NCBI GenBank assembly: GCA_036362985.1
Contig: JAYGXS010000003.1
Coordinates: forward strand, 84,190,117 to 84,254,116
Direction of reading: 5' to 3'
DNA: 64,000 nt
Origin: Ligula intestinalis
Lineage: Eukaryota > Platyhelminthes > Cestoda > Diphyllobothriidea > Diphyllobothriidae
In this document: in pieces, positions 32,690-43,962 of the stretch
Layout: every line of letters begins with the position of its first letter
How positions within the stretch are numbered: position 1 is the first letter of the stretch
Notes under the pieces: model-generated
The model's input: only the letters and a program-made list of their open reading frames with translations
What the model was told of the DNA's origin: nothing
Database searches by the model: none
Program-made: the position numbers and the translations under genes

Positions 32690-32830
32690 TGAACAGGCGA
32701 TCATGCACCGAAAAATATCAGAAAGCTGTCAGTCTTCAATAAAGTCGATTTTACAAGCAATCCAAAAGTTGCATGCAGCTACTGCAGCGACTAACACTAC
32801 GGTCTGGTTTAAATGCAGAAAGATAACTTC
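32690..32830. repeat. Intronic repeat R4, copy 1
   Basis: Shares AAAAGTTGCATGCAGCTACT followed by GCAGCGACTAACAC-like text with 34,610-34,680, and more weakly with 37,075-37,130 and 37,345-37,380. In each case it lies near an E- or Y-type finger exon. Confidence 0.5.
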
Positions 32831-33003
32831 AGGTGGGTATCATGGAAGTAAAGGACTTGCAGACAGAGAGCTCGCCTCTATTTGCCTCAACTATGACAGT
32901 GCCGAGTGAAGGCGAGCGAAGATTACAATGGAAAGGATTAACAGAGTCACGAATGAAACAAAACATGCATAGAAATGAATTTGTTTAGGTCAGAGCAGCT
33001 CAC

Positions 33004-33090
33004 TTTTGTGGACGCCATTGATATGCCTGTTCAAGTTTTCTTTGAGCGCAAAGCAAGCGCCACAGGTCTCACAATTGAACTTTCGTAACT
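33004..33090 (-). CDS. Single C2H2 zinc-finger exon, E type
   Basis: This 87-nt exon has acceptor TCTTTTACAG and donor GTGAGC, phase 1 at both ends. It encodes KFNCETCGACF, helix ALKENLNR, then HINGVH. Helix positions -1, 2, 3 and 6 are L, E, N and R. Closest relatives are the exons at 305 and 34,817. Its donor is the nearest to consensus in the array. Confidence 0.78.
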
Positions 33091-34059
33091 CTGTAAAAGA
33101 AAGAAAGAATAAAAAGCATTAACAATTATGCGTTTAAGGCTATGCGAACTTAGTTGAGCTGAATTGAATTCCGTTCTCCCCTCTCTAAAACGTAACCAAG
33201 ACTTAAGTCTGAAGGAAAGGCAACAGACCAAGTCCGGTTTCACACAGCCAGTGTGTGGGCACTAAAAACCCTTAAGCTCCAGACAGCCTGTATTGCGCAG
33301 GATCTTCATAAAGTTAATCGCGTTTGTTTCGTAGGCGTAAAGCCACGCCAAGGGGCTAGACGCGAAAAGACCGCGGATCGGGATACTACGTGCTTGCGAA
33401 GCAAATACAGGGCGGAGAGAATCAAATAAACAATTCGATAGTTTATTACCACAACATACCTGCTTATTTGATTACGGTAGAAGTGTTTTACTCGACTAGG
33501 GATCGCAATTAGAAATAAGGGATGAACTATTCACCAGTCTCCTAAATTCCCTAATCAAGTATTACTTAAACGTAACAAGTAGTAATTACTAAATGAAATT
33601 TTAGGCTGACGGACTTCGGGTACGAAACCCTTGTAAAGGACGCTCATTGAAAATCTCTCTAGCAAAATGCGTTTAGTGTCATGGCCCAGGAGATTGCCAA
33701 CTGGTAGGCCTGCCGTCCTGTCGTATACGAATTGTAGAACCTGCTCTAGGTCAATTCAACGCCAAACAGTGATAAAAAATGATCACTATTCGCTCGCTAG
33801 GTGAAAGTTGGAGGTTTGTATAGCGCATTCCGTCAGACCCAAACTGATCAAGTCTAAAATTCTGGCAATTTCTAACGAGAAAGTTGTAAAAATGGCATGA
33901 ACTAGACAGAGCAGTTTTATTCTTACCTGGTAGGGTTATATTTTTTTTTAAAAACAGAAAGCACGAAAACTGCAGTTCATGTACCAGGAATTACACGGGT
34001 ATCACTGAGCCAGAACTCTCGTAGTTACCTTATATAGCATCAGCCAAACACAAGTGACT

Positions 34060-34250
34060 GTTCTTTTAGCTTACTTAATATGCAGTCAGCATCGTAAATT
34101 AGTCAATATTTGTACACTAATGACTGCTTAATGACAGCTTGCGTATATTATTTGAGTATTCTACAGCAGCTGATGAATTTCAACTTAAGAATTAACAGCA
34201 ACTTTCTATAAAGCTTTGCTTTGAACTATTTACACCAAAGTCCGCCGGTT
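34060..34250. repeat. Intronic repeat R5, copy 1
   Basis: Shares GCATCGTAAATTA-like text, TACACTAATGACTGCTTA, then GCAGCTGATGAAT and AAGCTTTGCTTTGAAC with 35,160-35,400, and weakly with 35,675-35,790. Another component of the duplicated unit. Confidence 0.5.
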
Positions 34251-34480
34251 AAATAGGGGACGGAAGCAGACATCACTCACAATGCATGTGGGGTTTCGCC
34301 AAGCTCCCGGAAAAGTAGGTTTAGGAAGGTGAGCGTTAGAGGTATGCTTAGCGTTAAGTGCAAGGTTGGAATTGAGGTCGGGGCTTCGGACCCGGATTTT
34401 GTTAAGGCCTATATTCTGGATTTATGTTAAGTATAAAATTTAAGTTTATCGTTGAGATAGGCTAGCAAAGTCGTTGAAAA
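34250..34480. repeat. Intronic repeat R3 (copy near 34.3 kb)
   Basis: Contains AATGCATGTGG, AAAAGTAGGTTTAGGAAGGT and TTATGTTAAGTATAAAATTT, matching the other R3 copies. Confidence 0.5.
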
Positions 34481-34816
34481 AAAATGACGGCGCCAGGATG
34501 ACCTGTTAGACCACAGAAAGTTCAAGCACCAGTCAATTATGAAGCGGGGATTATGCGCCGCTAATTCCCAGAAAAGTGCCTAGTCCTCTTTAAAATCCAT
34601 TTAACAGGCAACCCAAAAGTTGCATGCAGCTACTGCAGCGACAAACACGGCGGTCTGGTTTATGTTCTAAAAAGATTACTGCACATGTGCTCGCCCTTAT
34701 TTTGCTCAAATATTGCAAAGCCGAGTGAGGGCAGGTTAAAATTACAAGCAAAAGGAATGAACGAAAGAAAGAAAATACGCACATAAATTAATCTTTTCAA
34801 GACAGAAGACGCGTAC

Positions 34817-34903
34817 TTTTGTGGACGGCATCGATATGCTTGGTTAAGCTTTCCTTCGACCGAAACGTAGCCTCACAGGTCTCACAAGTGAAATTCCGTA
34901 TCA
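34817..34903 (-). CDS. Single C2H2 zinc-finger exon, E type
   Basis: This 87-nt exon has acceptor CTTTTACAG and donor GTACGC, phase 1 at both ends. It encodes NFTCETCEATF, helix RSKESLTK, then HIDAVH. Helix positions -1, 2, 3 and 6 are S, E, S and K. Confidence 0.8.
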
Positions 34904-35159
34904 CTGTAAAAGGAAACAAGAAAAAACGATAAGGTTGGTCGTTTAAGGCTGCGCGAATTTGGGCGAGTCGACCGTTTGTTACCAAGGCATACCTACGTAT
35001 TTGGTAAAACTAGGCGTGCTTGACTAGACATAGGCTTCTCGATAAAACTGGGATGGCTAAGTGAAGGGTTGAACTTCAAAGAGCATTCTTTCTTCTCCAG
35101 TAACGTTACATTAATTTTTAAAGCATGGGAAGTGAAGTTCGCATACCACAAATCAGTGG

Positions 35160-35400
35160 GGTCTAGTTATTAAATATGCAATCAGTATCGTAAATTACTC
35201 AGTAATTGCTAGGGGGAGAGCTTTTCATAAATCAGTATTTTTACACTACTGACTGCTTGTTGGCAAATTCTGAATATTATTTAACAATCCTGCAGTAGCT
35301 GATGAATGGTAACTCAAATATTAACAACAACTTTTGTGGGTGACACTATAAAACTTTGCTTTGAACGAGTTACTTCAAAGTCACGCATTAATTTCTGAGA
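35160..35400. repeat. Intronic repeat R5, copy 2
   Basis: Second clear copy of the unit at 34,060-34,250, with AATATGCAATCAGTATCGTA and CAGTAGCTGATGAATG. Confidence 0.5.
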
Positions 35401-35983
35401 AGATTATGGGACTGAAACCTCAAAACTGACCTATTTACCGGAAAGCTGATGGGGAAGTTTGGGGAACCCACTGAGGAGTTTAACCCCTTACACCTGCAAA
35501 ATACACCGGTAAAAGATCGGTGAAATATGTGGATCCGGCCATTAAGCTAGTATCAGTGCTGAAGGAAGCAAAAAGGCGAATTAAAAGGAGCAGTTACAAA
35601 GAAGCAGATGCTATCGCTTGAAAGAGCACGATATCGGCCAGATCTTTTGAATTCCCTGCACTATCGTCAATGTCAATCATTCAGTATTTGGATACTACAG
35701 CCTGCAGATTTGTAGTTTGTAAATACTAGACAGTAACGCCGCAGTAGCTGATGCATGTATGCTCAAACGTTCATATTAGCCTGCATAGCTAGCCCAAACA
35801 GCCCTTTTGCGAAGGGTCTACTCACAGTTCCCGGATAAATTACCGAGAAAATTAAAAAATGCAGCAGAATAATGAGCACTGGAGTTTCGAAGCGAAGTCA
35901 CCCTGAAGACATAGTGGACAACGAAACTTACCCGGCGAAAGCAAAAATGAAACAACAGTGAAGGCAGGAGAGGAGAGACGTAC

Positions 35984-36070
35984 GCTTATGGACACAATCG
36001 ATGTGCTTTGTCAGGTATTCCTTCGTGGTAAAACCCTTTGCACAATACTCGCAGGTCCATTTTCGCAATT
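35984..36070 (-). CDS. Single C2H2 zinc-finger exon, W type
   Basis: This 87-nt exon has acceptor CGTCTTTCAG and donor GTACGT, phase 1 at both ends. It encodes KWTCEYCAKGF, helix TTKEYLTK, then HIDCVH. Helix positions -1, 2, 3 and 6 are T, E, Y and K. Unlike the other two W units, no L or S exon is found upstream. The unit's closest relatives are at 8,734 and 43,963. Confidence 0.8.
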
Positions 36071-36129
36071 CTGAAAGACGGATGAGGGAAAAGTGCACAT
36101 TTGTAAAAATTTTTACGCTAATTCCCATT

Positions 36130-37040
36130 AAATATTTACACCCTTAAATGGGTTGATTGATAGGGCTATTGACGGCCTAAACCTAAACAAATCCACGTAG
36201 GGACCTCGTAGGTCTATAAGGTATCGAAAAAAACAAAAACCCATTGGCGGGTTAATAGAATCTAGGCGCGGACAGACCCTTTCTCCTGCTGAAGTCCGCA
36301 GACCTGGACGGTGTATTGCGCGAAGCAGGTAACGGTAGGCTGTTTGCAAAACTAACGGACAAAGAGGGTGCAGCGAATGGGAGGAAAGAAAGACATATAG
36401 AGGCGGAACGCACAATGCTCCACGAATGCATAACAAAAAGGTCACGGCCATGTCGACGAAATACAGAACGAGCCAGTTAACCCGCCAAATGCTGATATTA
36501 TTCTTAAGCTACTAAAAATCATTTGTGCTTCACATGTGGTTACTATTATGCATTCGCTTGCTACTGTAGATGGGGACCAGGAAGACGAGTGCTGTTACAG
36601 CAGCTGTAACCACCGTCTACTGTAGTGAAAGCAAACGTCCTTTCGTTGTTCGTGATCCTAACCCAGTTGGCAGGTTTGCGGTGCACGATAGCTGCTGAAT
36701 CCCATCCGACGAAGCCGCGGTGAAAGTCGCCGGGTAAACTTGGACTAGTACGTAGACTGACAGCATTATAAAACCGTAAATGCGCCATCAAAAGATAGCT
36801 CCAGCTGACGTACCAGAGGCCTCAAAGATCGTGAGGCTGTGTTAACTGGAAAGGAGTGGCGTGAGATGTATTGGGTAAACCCGAAATCCGTGAAACATGA
36901 AAGCCACGGAAGTTGGGTAGTCAATGCGCTATTGCCACCGTGTGCGAAAGTGAATATGAGCAAACCGCAAGTTAGACAAAGCAAGGTGAGCTACGCTTTA
37001 GTAGATGATTGACAGCTTGTACTAGTTACGTAGAAAGGAT
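36130..37040. other. No supported gene
   Basis: Intronic sequence between the W and Y fingers. Short open stretches on the minus strand have no domain or splice support, and no homologue of the L or S exon was found here. Confidence 0.4.
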
Positions 37041-37226
37041 CAAAACTTTTCAGTCCTCATTAACATCCGTTGAAGAAGCAACACGAAAGTAGCACGAAGC
37101 TACTGCGATGATTAACTTGGCAGTCTGACTTTGATTCTATGGGTGGTAGACAGGGGAGGCGGAGACATTCCGAATGAGAAAAAGACGTGCATTCAAATGA
37201 ACCTGTTCAAGTCAGCGAAGGCGCAC

Positions 37227-37313
37227 CTTTGTGGACTCCATCGATGTGCTTCTCCAAGTGAACCTTCTGCGAAAATGCACGTCCGCAGATGTAACAATTG
37301 ATCTGGCTTACCC
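37227..37313 (-). CDS. Single C2H2 zinc-finger exon, Y type
   Basis: This 87-nt exon has acceptor TTTTAAAG and donor GTGCGC, phase 1 at both ends. It encodes QINCYICGRAF, helix SQKVHLEK, then HIDGVH. Helix positions -1, 2, 3 and 6 are Q, V, H and K. It is the only clear member of its subtype. The acceptor has a weak pyrimidine tract, so usage is less certain. Confidence 0.7.
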
Positions 37314-37639
37314 CTTTAAAAGGAAATGAGAAAAACAAACAACAATTTATGTGCAGCTACTGCAGCGTCTAACACGAAGGTATGAGTTTGCTTCTCAAAC
37401 GGTAATTACTCATAGGCATCTGGGAACGCAATAGACTACAGACAACAGGATACGGAAGGCAATCGCTATCAAAAGGGGAACAAAAGCGCCGGAATGAAGA
37501 CGGGTCATGGAATCACTTTGGTTTCACTGAATTATTGCAGTGCCGAGTAAAGATGGGAGAAGATGAAGAGCAATGGAAGGAACCCGTCTGCGCATGAAAC
37601 AAAAAACTTGAGTTAGAATCTTCCGCCAGTGAGGAACAG

Positions 37640-37850
37640 GCGTCTAGGTTGCGTCAAAGTCCGGCGAATCTAGATTTCGGTCTGTGGTTAAGTTTAGCCT
37701 TAGCATCAAGGTTTGAGCCAAGATCAGCTTTTGTGTCAGGATCATGTGAGGGGTTAAATTTTGGGTTCTAAAAAGCAGATTTTAGGTTAAGCATAGGGTT
37801 AAGAGAAGTTTAGTCAAAACACAATAATATTTACCCTTCCTGAAAGCAGT
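37640..37850. repeat. Intronic repeat R3 (copy near 37.7 kb)
   Basis: Contains AGGGGTTAAATTTTGGGTTC and GTTAAGCATAGGGTTAAGAG, with the CACAATAATATTTACCCTTCC ending found in other copies (that match is partial). Confidence 0.5.
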
Positions 37851-37894
37851 TTAACAGTAAAACACTTGGACAAATAATGACAGTTAACTGCACA

Positions 37895-38590
37895 CACAAG
37901 ACCGCGCACCTACAAGATGTCGAGTGCTTATATGTTCCTCTATAAAGAAGACGAGCGCCTAATCTGTATGCATAAATTCTTGGACGAAAATCACACATTT
38001 GCCAACAGCGATAAAATCTCCTACAGAACGGTATGGGGACACGGAGCAATCCAAAGTCATTTGATTATAACAAGTTCTCATACCTCCAAACGCCTAAGCC
38101 TGGTATGACCTCTGGAATATTATATCGGGTAAAAGAAGCCTCACTGCGGCACAAATAAGGTGGCAAGCATACCTCGCGGTGAAACTCAAGTATCCTCATG
38201 GGAATTAGACCAAAACAGGAAAACACAGTCTGGAATTAGCTGTACAGCTAACGCATGCCTTGGTGCAGAAATCGCGTGGTCAATAACCAACATTTTCCGA
38301 ATTCACGAGAGAAAAGAACGGTCACATGGTTTTTCTCGGGCAGATGAATAAAAAGGCAGGTGATGGAAGACAATGATAAAGAAAAAAATTAAGAAAGGAT
38401 CATTGTACCCGGATGTAATCGCTCGAGATGAATTTCCAAAGATTTCAATCGCACAAAGGTGCAACCACAAATTGCACACGAGAACGGTCGCCGTTCTAAA
38501 ACAGAGAAAATAGAAAAGTTCACAAGCTATTACAGCGCTCAAAATTTTATATGGGATACTTTGAACCCCATCACAGGGGATAAACACGCC
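37895..38590. repeat. Array block carrying an A-type finger, copy 2
   Basis: Partner of 23,737-24,540. The sequence immediately left of it (37,858-37,895) is the empty site for foldback element 1. A weaker third match lies at 52,680-52,760. Confidence 0.7.
38409..38495 (-). CDS. Single C2H2 zinc-finger exon, A type
   Basis: This 87-nt exon has acceptor CTGTTTTAG and donor GTACAA, phase 1 at both ends. It encodes PFSCAICGCTF, helix VRLKSLEI, then H-x4-H followed by Pro (RLHP). Helix positions -1, 2, 3 and 6 are R, K, S and I. Position 6 is not basic here, unlike most units. Confidence 0.75.
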
Positions 38591-38699
38591 CATTAACCTG
38601 ATCCGTAAAAACTCCTCTGTTAAGAGGCACTTGGCAGATAGGGAACGGTCGCATGGTAGCCCTCACAGTCTTCGATCCGACAAAAACAGTTTGGACACA

Positions 38700-38990
38700 C
38701 CGATATTCGGCGGCAGTGGGACTTTGGTGGATGAAGACGCCTACGCGCGGATTGAGCGCAGCACCGATTACCTGTATACGAATTCACCGCGAAGCGTGTA
38801 AATCACTGACTCGCTGCCAGATGACAAACCAAGCGAAGGTTTGTTCGAGCGAGGAGGATACATACATCGGCTACGTGTACCACAAGCGTCCTGGTTCTCA
38901 CTATGTATACCAGACATCCTGAAGGTGGGTTAGAATCTTTCACCAGCGAGCCACTGAGACTGACTCCCAGTCCTGATGGGGGAAAGATAT
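38700..38990. repeat. Intronic repeat R1, copy 2
   Basis: Shares GCGAGCCACTGAGACTGACT and CGAAGGTTTG with 25,330-25,690. Same position relative to the next D finger. Confidence 0.55.
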
Positions 38991-39202
38991 CCTGCTAAAA
39001 GCCGTGGTACATTAAAAAGCGTCATTTTTTTACAGTATGAAATGCCTTCATTTGCTTTGATTATGAATTTCCCATAGCCAACCTCACTAGCTGTCTTGCT
39101 CTGTCGTCCTTCATGCAACGGCTGTCACAGTAAAATACTGACAAAGGCATAGCAGCCAAAAGAAGAGGGGAATGTTCGAAGAAGCCAACCAAAGGGGCGT
39201 AC

Positions 39203-39289
39203 TTTCGTGTGCAGTGTTGATGTGCGTATTCAGGTCTCCCCACGATTTGAAAGACCTGTGACAAATATGACACGTGCAGTTTCGCAGAT
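39203..39289 (-). CDS. Single C2H2 zinc-finger exon, D type
   Basis: This 87-nt exon has acceptor CCGTTTCAG and donor GTACGC, phase 1 at both ends. It encodes NCTCHICHRSF, helix KSWGDLNT, then HINTAH. Helix positions -1, 2, 3 and 6 are S, G, D and T. It has an extra Cys before the first zinc Cys and extra His near the knuckle. Confidence 0.77.
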
Positions 39290-40235
39290 CTGAAACGGAT
39301 AAGTAAAGAGTAACATGATAATTAAAATCTTATTTTTACAAATAAAGGAAATACGAAGGCGACTTAACCACATTGTATCTTACATCGCAGACGGCCTGGT
39401 AGATGACAAGGTAATGTACAGATGACGGGGTGCAATCCTTGCACAAGCGAGCCAATGCCTACTTCATGAGCGGACTTACCGCATTATCTCTTCCATTACC
39501 GACAGTTAGTTTTATGTTAAGGTTAATACACAAGGATATTTACCCTTCCTGAAAGCTATCACAAGACCAGCTTTTTTAGCAGGCGGGACACTTCAATTCC
39601 CAGGTACTGTGTACGCTGCCCTGCAAGTCACCTCGCTCTTACTTCTTCGTCCAAAATTGTTAAATTTTTTAAAAATTCGTGCCGGTCTAGGAACCTAACC
39701 TATTCAAAGTTCACGGTGGTACTTAATATTTAAAAGGGCGCCTGTGGACTTTACAAAGTTGGATTATACGATGTCACTAGGGAGCGACTGATTCTGACTT
39801 TCGGTCCTGTTATGGACAGGGGCATCCTGTCAAACCGCGTGATAGATTCAAACGCATCAGACTTTTTGCAGTGACAAACGGGCTAATTTACCCTGACGAT
39901 GAATTTCTGTGAGCCAGGCTATCTTGCTCTGGCTGTCTGCTCGCTCACATGGCCCGGTCGAGTGTCCGAACCTAGCAAACCCACATTGTAGGAGGTCAAC
40001 AAACTTCTTAGACATGCGAACTTAACTACATAAACAGTTCAGATAAAAGAACGTGGACTCCCCACCACCCAAAGAACCAAGAGAGCCATAAAAACTAGAG
40101 CAACTTTTCGGCGGGAAAGAATCGTAGACAACTTAGAACTGAACTATTGCAGGCATAGACTTGACTTCACAAACTTATATCAAGAAACACAGAGCAGAAG
40201 GAAAACTTCGAAGAGTGAAAGCAAAAGAGACGTAC

Positions 40236-40322
40236 TTTTGTGCACATTGTAGACGTGCCTCTTCAGGTCTCCCTTCCATTTGAAAGAATGACCACAAATA
40301 TTACACGCGAAGTTTCGAAGGT
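40236..40322 (-). CDS. Single C2H2 zinc-finger exon, D type
   Basis: This 87-nt exon has acceptor TTGTTTCAG and donor GTACGT, phase 1 at both ends. It encodes NFACNICGHSF, helix KWKGDLKR, then HVYNVH. Helix positions -1, 2, 3 and 6 are W, G, D and R. It is the first intact finger after the L-B exon in gene order and could receive its splice if the dead W unit is skipped. Confidence 0.8.
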
Positions 40323-40862
40323 CTGAAACAAAAAACAACAGAAGAGACTTCAATATACCAGGAAAGGAGGGTTACCCGTTAGCCTAGCTGCAAGCTACTC
40401 GGCGCGTCCACGGGTGGTCGATAGTGGAACGGCCTTCAGTGAAGGTAAGTTGAGAAATAAGCGGACTCTCTGATCTGACGAATAAGCAGTGGCGAACTAG
40501 CAGCGGCAGTGCTACCAGGGCGCGGCTGGCTGAGGCCTGGTAAGTTGAAAGCGTATAAAGTGTCGAAAAACATAATGACGGTGCTGTGACATGGCGAGCG
40601 TGAAACGCCATCAAATAAGTTCGCTTGCCACTGCTGCCTTGTGATTAGGCTATTAATCCAAAGCGCTAGAGGAGATAACCTCGAACAAACAATCCGCACC
40701 GCTGTTGGGGACCCGCTCGTATCCAAAGTTCCCAAGTCACCTCAATGAATGCAATGTCGGATAATTGCAATAATATCCATGCTACGGAGTGCGCGGGAAC
40801 CAACGCGCTCCGCAACCCTCGTCCAGTGGTGCGGGCGAATAGCATGCGATCTGGAATACTTA

Positions 40863-42117
40863 ATCGAAACAAGACTCTCGGTATTGGATGCTGGAATGTA
40901 CGAACGTTCCTGGCCCCTGGTATCCAAAGCCTGACTGTGCGCAGCCTTTATCAGTACAACGTCAATGTCTGGTGCCTGTCCGAAGTCCGACTCCCTAACT
41001 CCGGCGCTCAAGAAATAAAAGCTCCTGGAACGGAATCCAACTTCACCCTATAACACAGTGGCCCACATGACACCTCCGGCAGACATAGTGTGGCAATTGC
41101 CCTCTCGCAACAAGCGAGCCGTGCAATACTTGCCTGGGAATCAGTCAATGAACGCATGGCTTATGCGTGCTTGAAAGGTCACTTCACAAAGATATATGTG
41201 GTCGCGGTATATGCAATAACGTCCGCTGCTGAGCAACGCGATAAGGAAATATTTTACTCTCAGTTACAAACACTGGTTAAAAGGCTCCCTTGACGCGATA
41301 AGTTGATTGGTGCCGGCTATTAGAATGGCCGGACTGGGCCGGGTGACTCCATAAACAGCCATCTTATCGGCCGCTTTGGGCTTGGTTCTCGATGTGAGAA
41401 GGGTGACAGATTGCTGAACGGAACAGACTGTTTGTAACGAACACGTGCTTCCAGCACCGCAACAAACACTTTCTGACCTGGTACTCCAACGACGGCCATA
41501 CGGCCAGTCAGATAGGCTATATTTTAGTCAGCTTAAGATTCCGCAGCTCGGTTCATGATAGTCGATCACTGCATGGTGCTGAGACTGGTAATGCCCATGG
41601 CTCTGCCACGTTCTTGTTCGCACACGCTTGAAAGCTCACCTCTCATCTGCGCCCAAAGTGCCCCACGCTAGCCGCCTCGACGTCACCAAAATCCGGCAAC
41701 CCAACACCGCTGAGGACCTAAGCAGTGAAATCCAGTCCTTTTTCACGACCCACGCCGACAACGAAGGGAGTAACCCATGGTCCTCACTGAAAACATCAGT
41801 CTATGGAGCAGCGCCACAGTGATTGGATCAGCGGACGAACCCTGCAGTTGTCTGCGGAGACAGCCCGAGCTAGGGGCCGTAATGACAATTCTTTCCACCA
41901 ACTAAGGAAGATGACGGCAAAATTAGCCAGAGAGGACCGAAATAAATACTGGGCTGAAATTGCAACCTCTATGGAGCAGGTTTCAAACGTTGGTAATACT
42001 CGTAAGCTTAACCAACTTATTCGCCAGGCTAGAAGTAGACTGTCTTCACTGAGTGACTCAGTTCGTGATGTGAATGGCAGTTTTATTGCTGACACCGCGA
42101 CCAAGATTGAACGCTAG
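40863..42117 (+). pseudogene. RTE-like endonuclease region, copy B
   Basis: Begins GIGCWNVRTFLAPGIQSL, then VWCLSEVRLPNSG, SGRHSVAIALSQQ and WYSNDGHTASQIGYILV-like text near 41,500, across several frames. APE-type endonuclease hallmarks (WNVRT, SE) are visible. Stops at about 41,052 and 41,292 and frameshifts interrupt it. Confidence 0.72.
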
Positions 42118-42189
42118 CGAGAGCCCTTCGAGCACCTCCTCAACTTAGATACGGAGCTCACCGTCCCCTGCCTCCTCCATCTCTCACTT

Positions 42190-43750
42190 ATCTAGTGTCA
42201 TGCGACCCTGCTTTCTGAAGCAGAAATCGCTGATGCCATAAAAAGGCTGCGCAACAATAAGGCACCTGGAGAGGACTGCATACCCGCTGAAATCTATAAG
42301 TTTTGTGCCGACACTCTGGTGCCTTGGCTCCATGCGGGGATCGGACAAGCATAGAGAGAAGAAACCGTTCCCGATGACTGGGGCTCAGGCAGCCTTGTGC
42401 CTGTCCACAAGACCGGAGACAAGACAAAATGTTAGAACTACTGCGACATAAGCCTCAGCGACATTGCTGCGAAGATTTTCGGTATTGTTCTCCTCAGGCG
42501 GTTCCAGTCTGTGCGCGACTCCAGGACGCGATCCAACCAGGCCGGATTTCGTGCTGGGCGTAGATGTGTGGATCAGGTATTCATACTGCGATGGATCCTT
42601 GAATTACGCCATAACTACCAACAATCAACGGTCATTTGCTTTGTTGACATTGCCGCTGCGTTCGACTCCATCCATCATGACTCCCTGTGGCGAATAATGG
42701 CATTTGACATTCTACCACCAAAACTAATCGCTATGATCAAGGTATACAACCGCTCCATCACTGCGCGGGTTTCAGTTCACAACAAAAACTCAGGACCCTT
42801 CGCTATTCGGTCAGGCGTTTGGTAAGGCTGTGTCCTGTTGCCCATTCTCTTCAACTTCGCCATTGACTGGGTACTCGGGAAGGCCCTACAAGAAATTCAC
42901 GGTATTGAGCGTGCACTCGGACGCCGGTTGACTGACCTCGACTATGCCAATGACATCGCTTTACTAGCATCAAGCTTTGTCGATTTCCAGTCTATGGTGT
43001 CACAGGTGAACGAGGTCGCGAAATCGGTGCGTTTGTGCATAAACGCTGGGACGACCAAAATGCTTTCATGTTGCATCCCTGCCGAAGAGAAAGCACCTCT
43101 CGAGATAAGTGGCTATCAACTTGAAGAAGTCGACAGCTTCAAATACTTGGGAGCAAGGTTGCTGCCGAATGGACAAACTAACGGTGACATTGTCTTTCGA
43201 ATTGACGCAGCACGAGTGCTTTCCAGCCTTCGGAAGTGCTTATGGACCCGACGCGATATTTATATCTCAACAAAGATCCGCGCGTACCGTACATTTGTGC
43301 GGTCCGTTATCCTATACGGATGCGATTGGTGGGCTCTGCGCGTGGAGGATGAACAGAAACTGGAAGTCTTTGACCACTACTGTCTGAGGAACATCCTTCG
43401 AGTGAAGTACACCGACTTCGTCTCAAATGAAACAGTCTGCACTCGCTGTGACAGATTCTAAAGGATATCCCAAGCCATTCAGGAAAGACGGCTGAGGTAG
43501 TTTGGACACGTTCTTCGTCGCCAACCTCAAGAGCTTAGTGCTACTGCCCTCGACTTGAAACCGTTGCCTAATTCGAAATTTCGAAGAGGAGTCAACTCAA
43601 AACCTGGCTCGACTCAGTCCGTCAGGACATGGAAGTGGTTCTCTGGCCTTCGGTCTCCAGCGCTGGCGAAGAGAATGAGTCGAACTGTCCAGGTCTGCGG
43701 CCACGGATCGTTGCGAGTGGAGAAGCACCATACGGGACATAATTGAGGCC
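42190..43750 (+). pseudogene. RTE-like reverse transcriptase region, copy B
   Basis: RT motifs are VPDDWGSGSLVPVHKTGD, FVDIAAAFDSIHHDSLW, MPILFNFAIDW-like text and DLDYANDIALLASSF. The catalytic YADD is YAND here (about 42,946), losing the first Asp, whereas copy A keeps YADD. An open stretch of 207 codons (42,838-43,461) covers palm to thumb. The C-terminal basic tail is broken by stops near 43,460 and 43,500. Confidence 0.75.
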
Positions 43751-43962
43751 GGCTAGATCAGTCATGATCGCAGCCGTAGTAGCAAATATTCATATCAACC
43801 ATCGGAGCGAGCTCAAAAATCCCTGGTGCGAAAGTTAACCTCACAGTTCCCGCATAAATTGCCAAGGAAATTAAAAACTACAATGAAGACATAACGAGCA
43901 AGAAAACTAACCCGGGGAAGCAAATGAGACCTAAAAGTGGAGAAATGAGGGAGGAGACGTAC

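Larger units (their letters stand above)
40382..43785 (+). mobile_element. RTE-like LINE copy B, near full length
   Basis: About 3.4 kb in the orientation opposite to the finger array. A GC-rich 5' region (40,382-40,740) matches in part the 5' end of copy A. Endonuclease and RT follow, then a tail GGCCGGCTAGATCAGTCATG ending near 43,785, the counterpart of copy A at 1,034-1,080. It separates the last D finger from the dead W finger. Coding lesions show it is inactive. Confidence 0.78.

Noticed and set aside
34160..35800. CTGATGA motifs suggesting hammerhead ribozymes
   Set aside because: The motifs near 34,170, 35,298 and 35,750 lack the GAAA partner and stems. They are part of repeat R5.
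25821..40322. Reading the conserved S-T-P-L after VHK as part of the finger exons
   Set aside because: It falls exactly on the GTACGCCTCTT donor region, frames diverge soon after, and only the spliced form gives a canonical linker.
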